The notes beneath the pieces are model-generated. The model saw only the letters and a program-made list of their open reading frames with translations. It had not been told where the DNA came from and searched no databases. From Pseudomonas brassicacearum (GTDB lineage Bacteria; Pseudomonadota; Gammaproteobacteria; Pseudomonadales; Pseudomonadaceae): a stretch of 64,000 nucleotides of DNA. Position 1 is the stretch's first letter; the number at the start of each line of letters is the position of its first letter. The stretch is taken from assembly GCF_003732265.1 (NCBI RefSeq), contig NZ_MOBK01000001.1, positions 248,001-312,000 of the forward strand. The letters are read 5' to 3'. This document shows, in pieces, positions 62,764 to 64,000 of this stretch. Position numbers and translations under genes: made by a program.

Positions 62764-64000
62764 ATGCCATTGAGTGCCAAACGCCGTCGCCCGTTGCGCA
62801 TCCGCATGATGGTGACCCTGCTGTGTGGGTTGCTCCCGGTGTTATTGGGCTTTGCCATTCTCTATATGCAGGCTGGACGTGTTCTTCAGCAAAGTACCCA
62901 GGTGACCGCAGACGAAGCCCTGCGCCAGTTCGAACTGATGCTGGACAACACGGCGCAGTCCGCGAGCGAGTTGCTGCCGCTGGCCGGGCGAAACTGCAAC
63001 GACGTCAAGCTGGCCTTGCGTGAACAGGTCACCCGCCGCCCGTTTGTGCGCTCGGCCAGCCTGGTGTGGGAGGACAACCTTTATTGCACTTCGTTGTTCG
63101 GTGACGCTCAGCAAAAGGTCGATGCCAAGGACTATGTGCAAGGCAGGTTGTGGCTGATGAATGGCAACCCTGTCACTCCCGATACGGCGGTGCTGGTGTA
63201 TCGCCTGAATGAGGGAAAACAGGGGGCGCTGACGACGCTGGACGGTTATCACTTGACTAACGTGCTGCGCCTGATTGGCCGCAAGACAATATTGTTGCTG
63301 CAAGTGGGCCCGCACTGGTTGTCCGTCGACGGCAAAGTCCACGAAGGCGCCCTGCCCACTTTGCCCTTGGCCGAAAGTGAACTCTCGTCCTCGCGCTATG
63401 CCTTTTCGGTCGTAGCCGGTTTTCCCGAGGGAGAAAACTGGCGTTACATGGCCAGCGAATACCCGCCGCTGTTCAGCTTGCTGATTTTTTTTGGCGTGGC
63501 CTCGGGCGCCATCGGCCACTTTCTGCAAAGACGTTCATGGTCGCCTATTCATGAAATGCAGCGCGCCCTCGCGGCCGAGGAGTTTGTTCCCTACTTTCAG
63601 CCGGTGGTGCATGGCGATACCCGGAAGTGGTCTGGCACCGAAGTGTTAATGCGCTGGAAACACCCAAAGGAAGGCCTGGTACGGCCAGATCTGTTTATCC
63701 CGTTCGCCGAAGATTCCGGGTTGATCGTGCCCATGACCCGTTCGCTCATGCGCCAGACCGCACAGGTGCTGGGGCCTGTTTCTTCCTCGTTCACCGAGCC
63801 TTTTCACATCGGCATCAATATCACCGCCAGCCACTGCAAGGACCTGGAGTTGGTCAAGGACTGTCGAGCGTTTCTGAGTGCCTTTGCACCCGGTTCCATT
63901 TACCTCGTACTGGAACTGACCGAGCGCGAACTGATCAAGCCAAGCGACATTACGCTTGAGCTGTTTGAACAACTTCATGCGCTGGGCGTGATGATCGCGA
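62764..64000 (+). CDS. CSS-motif EAL-domain c-di-GMP phosphodiesterase, cut by window end
   Basis: An open frame of 412 codons runs off the window. Residues about 13-36 are TM1, a periplasmic CSS-motif-like domain follows with LYCTSLFG (CTS in place of the usual CSS), and TM2 is about 237-255. From about 262 the EAL domain begins: EFVPYFQPVVHGD, then EVLMRW as the EAL variant, HPKEGLVRPDLFIPFAEDSG, INITASH and LELTERELI. These include the metal-binding Glu, Asn and Glu residues seen so far. It probably hydrolyses c-di-GMP in response to a periplasmic redox or other signal. The C-terminus is not visible. Confidence 0.88.
   Translation, partial: MPLSAKRRRPLRIRMMVTLLCGLLPVLLGFAILYMQAGRVLQQSTQVTADEALRQFELMLDNTAQSASELLPLAGRNCNDVKLALREQVTRRPFVRSASLVWEDNLYCTSLFGDAQQKVDAKDYVQGRLWLMNGNPVTPDTAVLVYRLNEGKQGALTTLDGYHLTNVLRLIGRKTILLLQVGPHWLSVDGKVHEGALPTLPLAESELSSSRYAFSVVAGFPEGENWRYMASEYPPLFSLLIFFGVASGAIGHFLQRRSWSPIHEMQRALAAEEFVPYFQPVVHGDTRKWSGTEVLMRWKHPKEGLVRPDLFIPFAEDSGLIVPMTRSLMRQTAQVLGPVSSSFTEPFHIGINITASHCKDLELVKDCRAFLSAFAPGSIYLVLELTERELIKPSDITLELFEQLHALGVMIA

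Overview
The window looks like an ordinary stretch of chromosome from a fluorescent Pseudomonas, most likely the P. fluorescens group. The evidence is the high GC content, an HPPD that closely matches my memory of the P. fluorescens enzyme, a ptxS-kguEKTD 2-ketogluconate locus with two exact PtxS operators, an AruH-type arginine transaminase, and about twenty REP/REPIN palindromes between genes. I see no rRNA, tRNA, CRISPR array, insertion sequence, integrase or prophage.

Layout. 1-2014: the end of an MFS transporter and an HPP-family membrane protein. 2170-11540: branched-chain and short-chain acyl-CoA catabolism, with 3-hydroxyisobutyryl-CoA hydrolase and an acyl-CoA dehydrogenase on the plus strand, facing a minus-strand set of AraC regulator, acyl-CoA synthetase, 3-hydroxyacyl-CoA dehydrogenase, thiolase, acyl-CoA dehydrogenase and enoyl-CoA hydratase. 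11814-16027: an efeUOB plus efeM ferrous-iron uptake operon behind a Fur-box-like site. 16223-24005: MFS transporter, PssA, a TetR/NTF2-like pair, SfnG, a TSUP transporter, NudC and a dienoyl-CoA isomerase-like crotonase. 24224-26704: a broken methyltransferase gene, then TPR protein, ECF sigma factor and anti-sigma factor. 26848-33411: a two-component system next to an RND pump and adaptor. 33605-35828: DUF1345 protein and an AraC-LysE pair.

36025-42544 is the unusual part: a small orphan protein, a large repeat-bearing autotransporter, and a two-gene operon of unrecognised beta-rich proteins. 42782-48145 is ptxS and kguEKTD. 48273-50103 holds aruH and a second small orphan gene. 50212-56230 has an MCP and a glycerate kinase/CdaR/MFS sugar-acid locus. 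56339-64000 has a DUF6124 gene beside a structured element, an aldo/keto reductase, a RarD-like transporter flanked by REPINs, hpd, a DMT exporter with a divergent LysR regulator, and a truncated EAL-domain protein.

The best candidate for something undescribed is a shared promoter design in front of three orphan loci (36025-36486, 42544 leftwards, 49705-50103). Each has a 16-bp dyad of the form CTGTCA-N4-TGACAG (one mismatch in the third), followed exactly 23 nt later by a -10-like AT element. The dyad resembles the lux-box class and sits where a class II activator would bind. The three loci look like one co-regulated set of non-homologous, AT-richer, beta-rich proteins of unknown function. 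No luxI/luxR pair is in the window.
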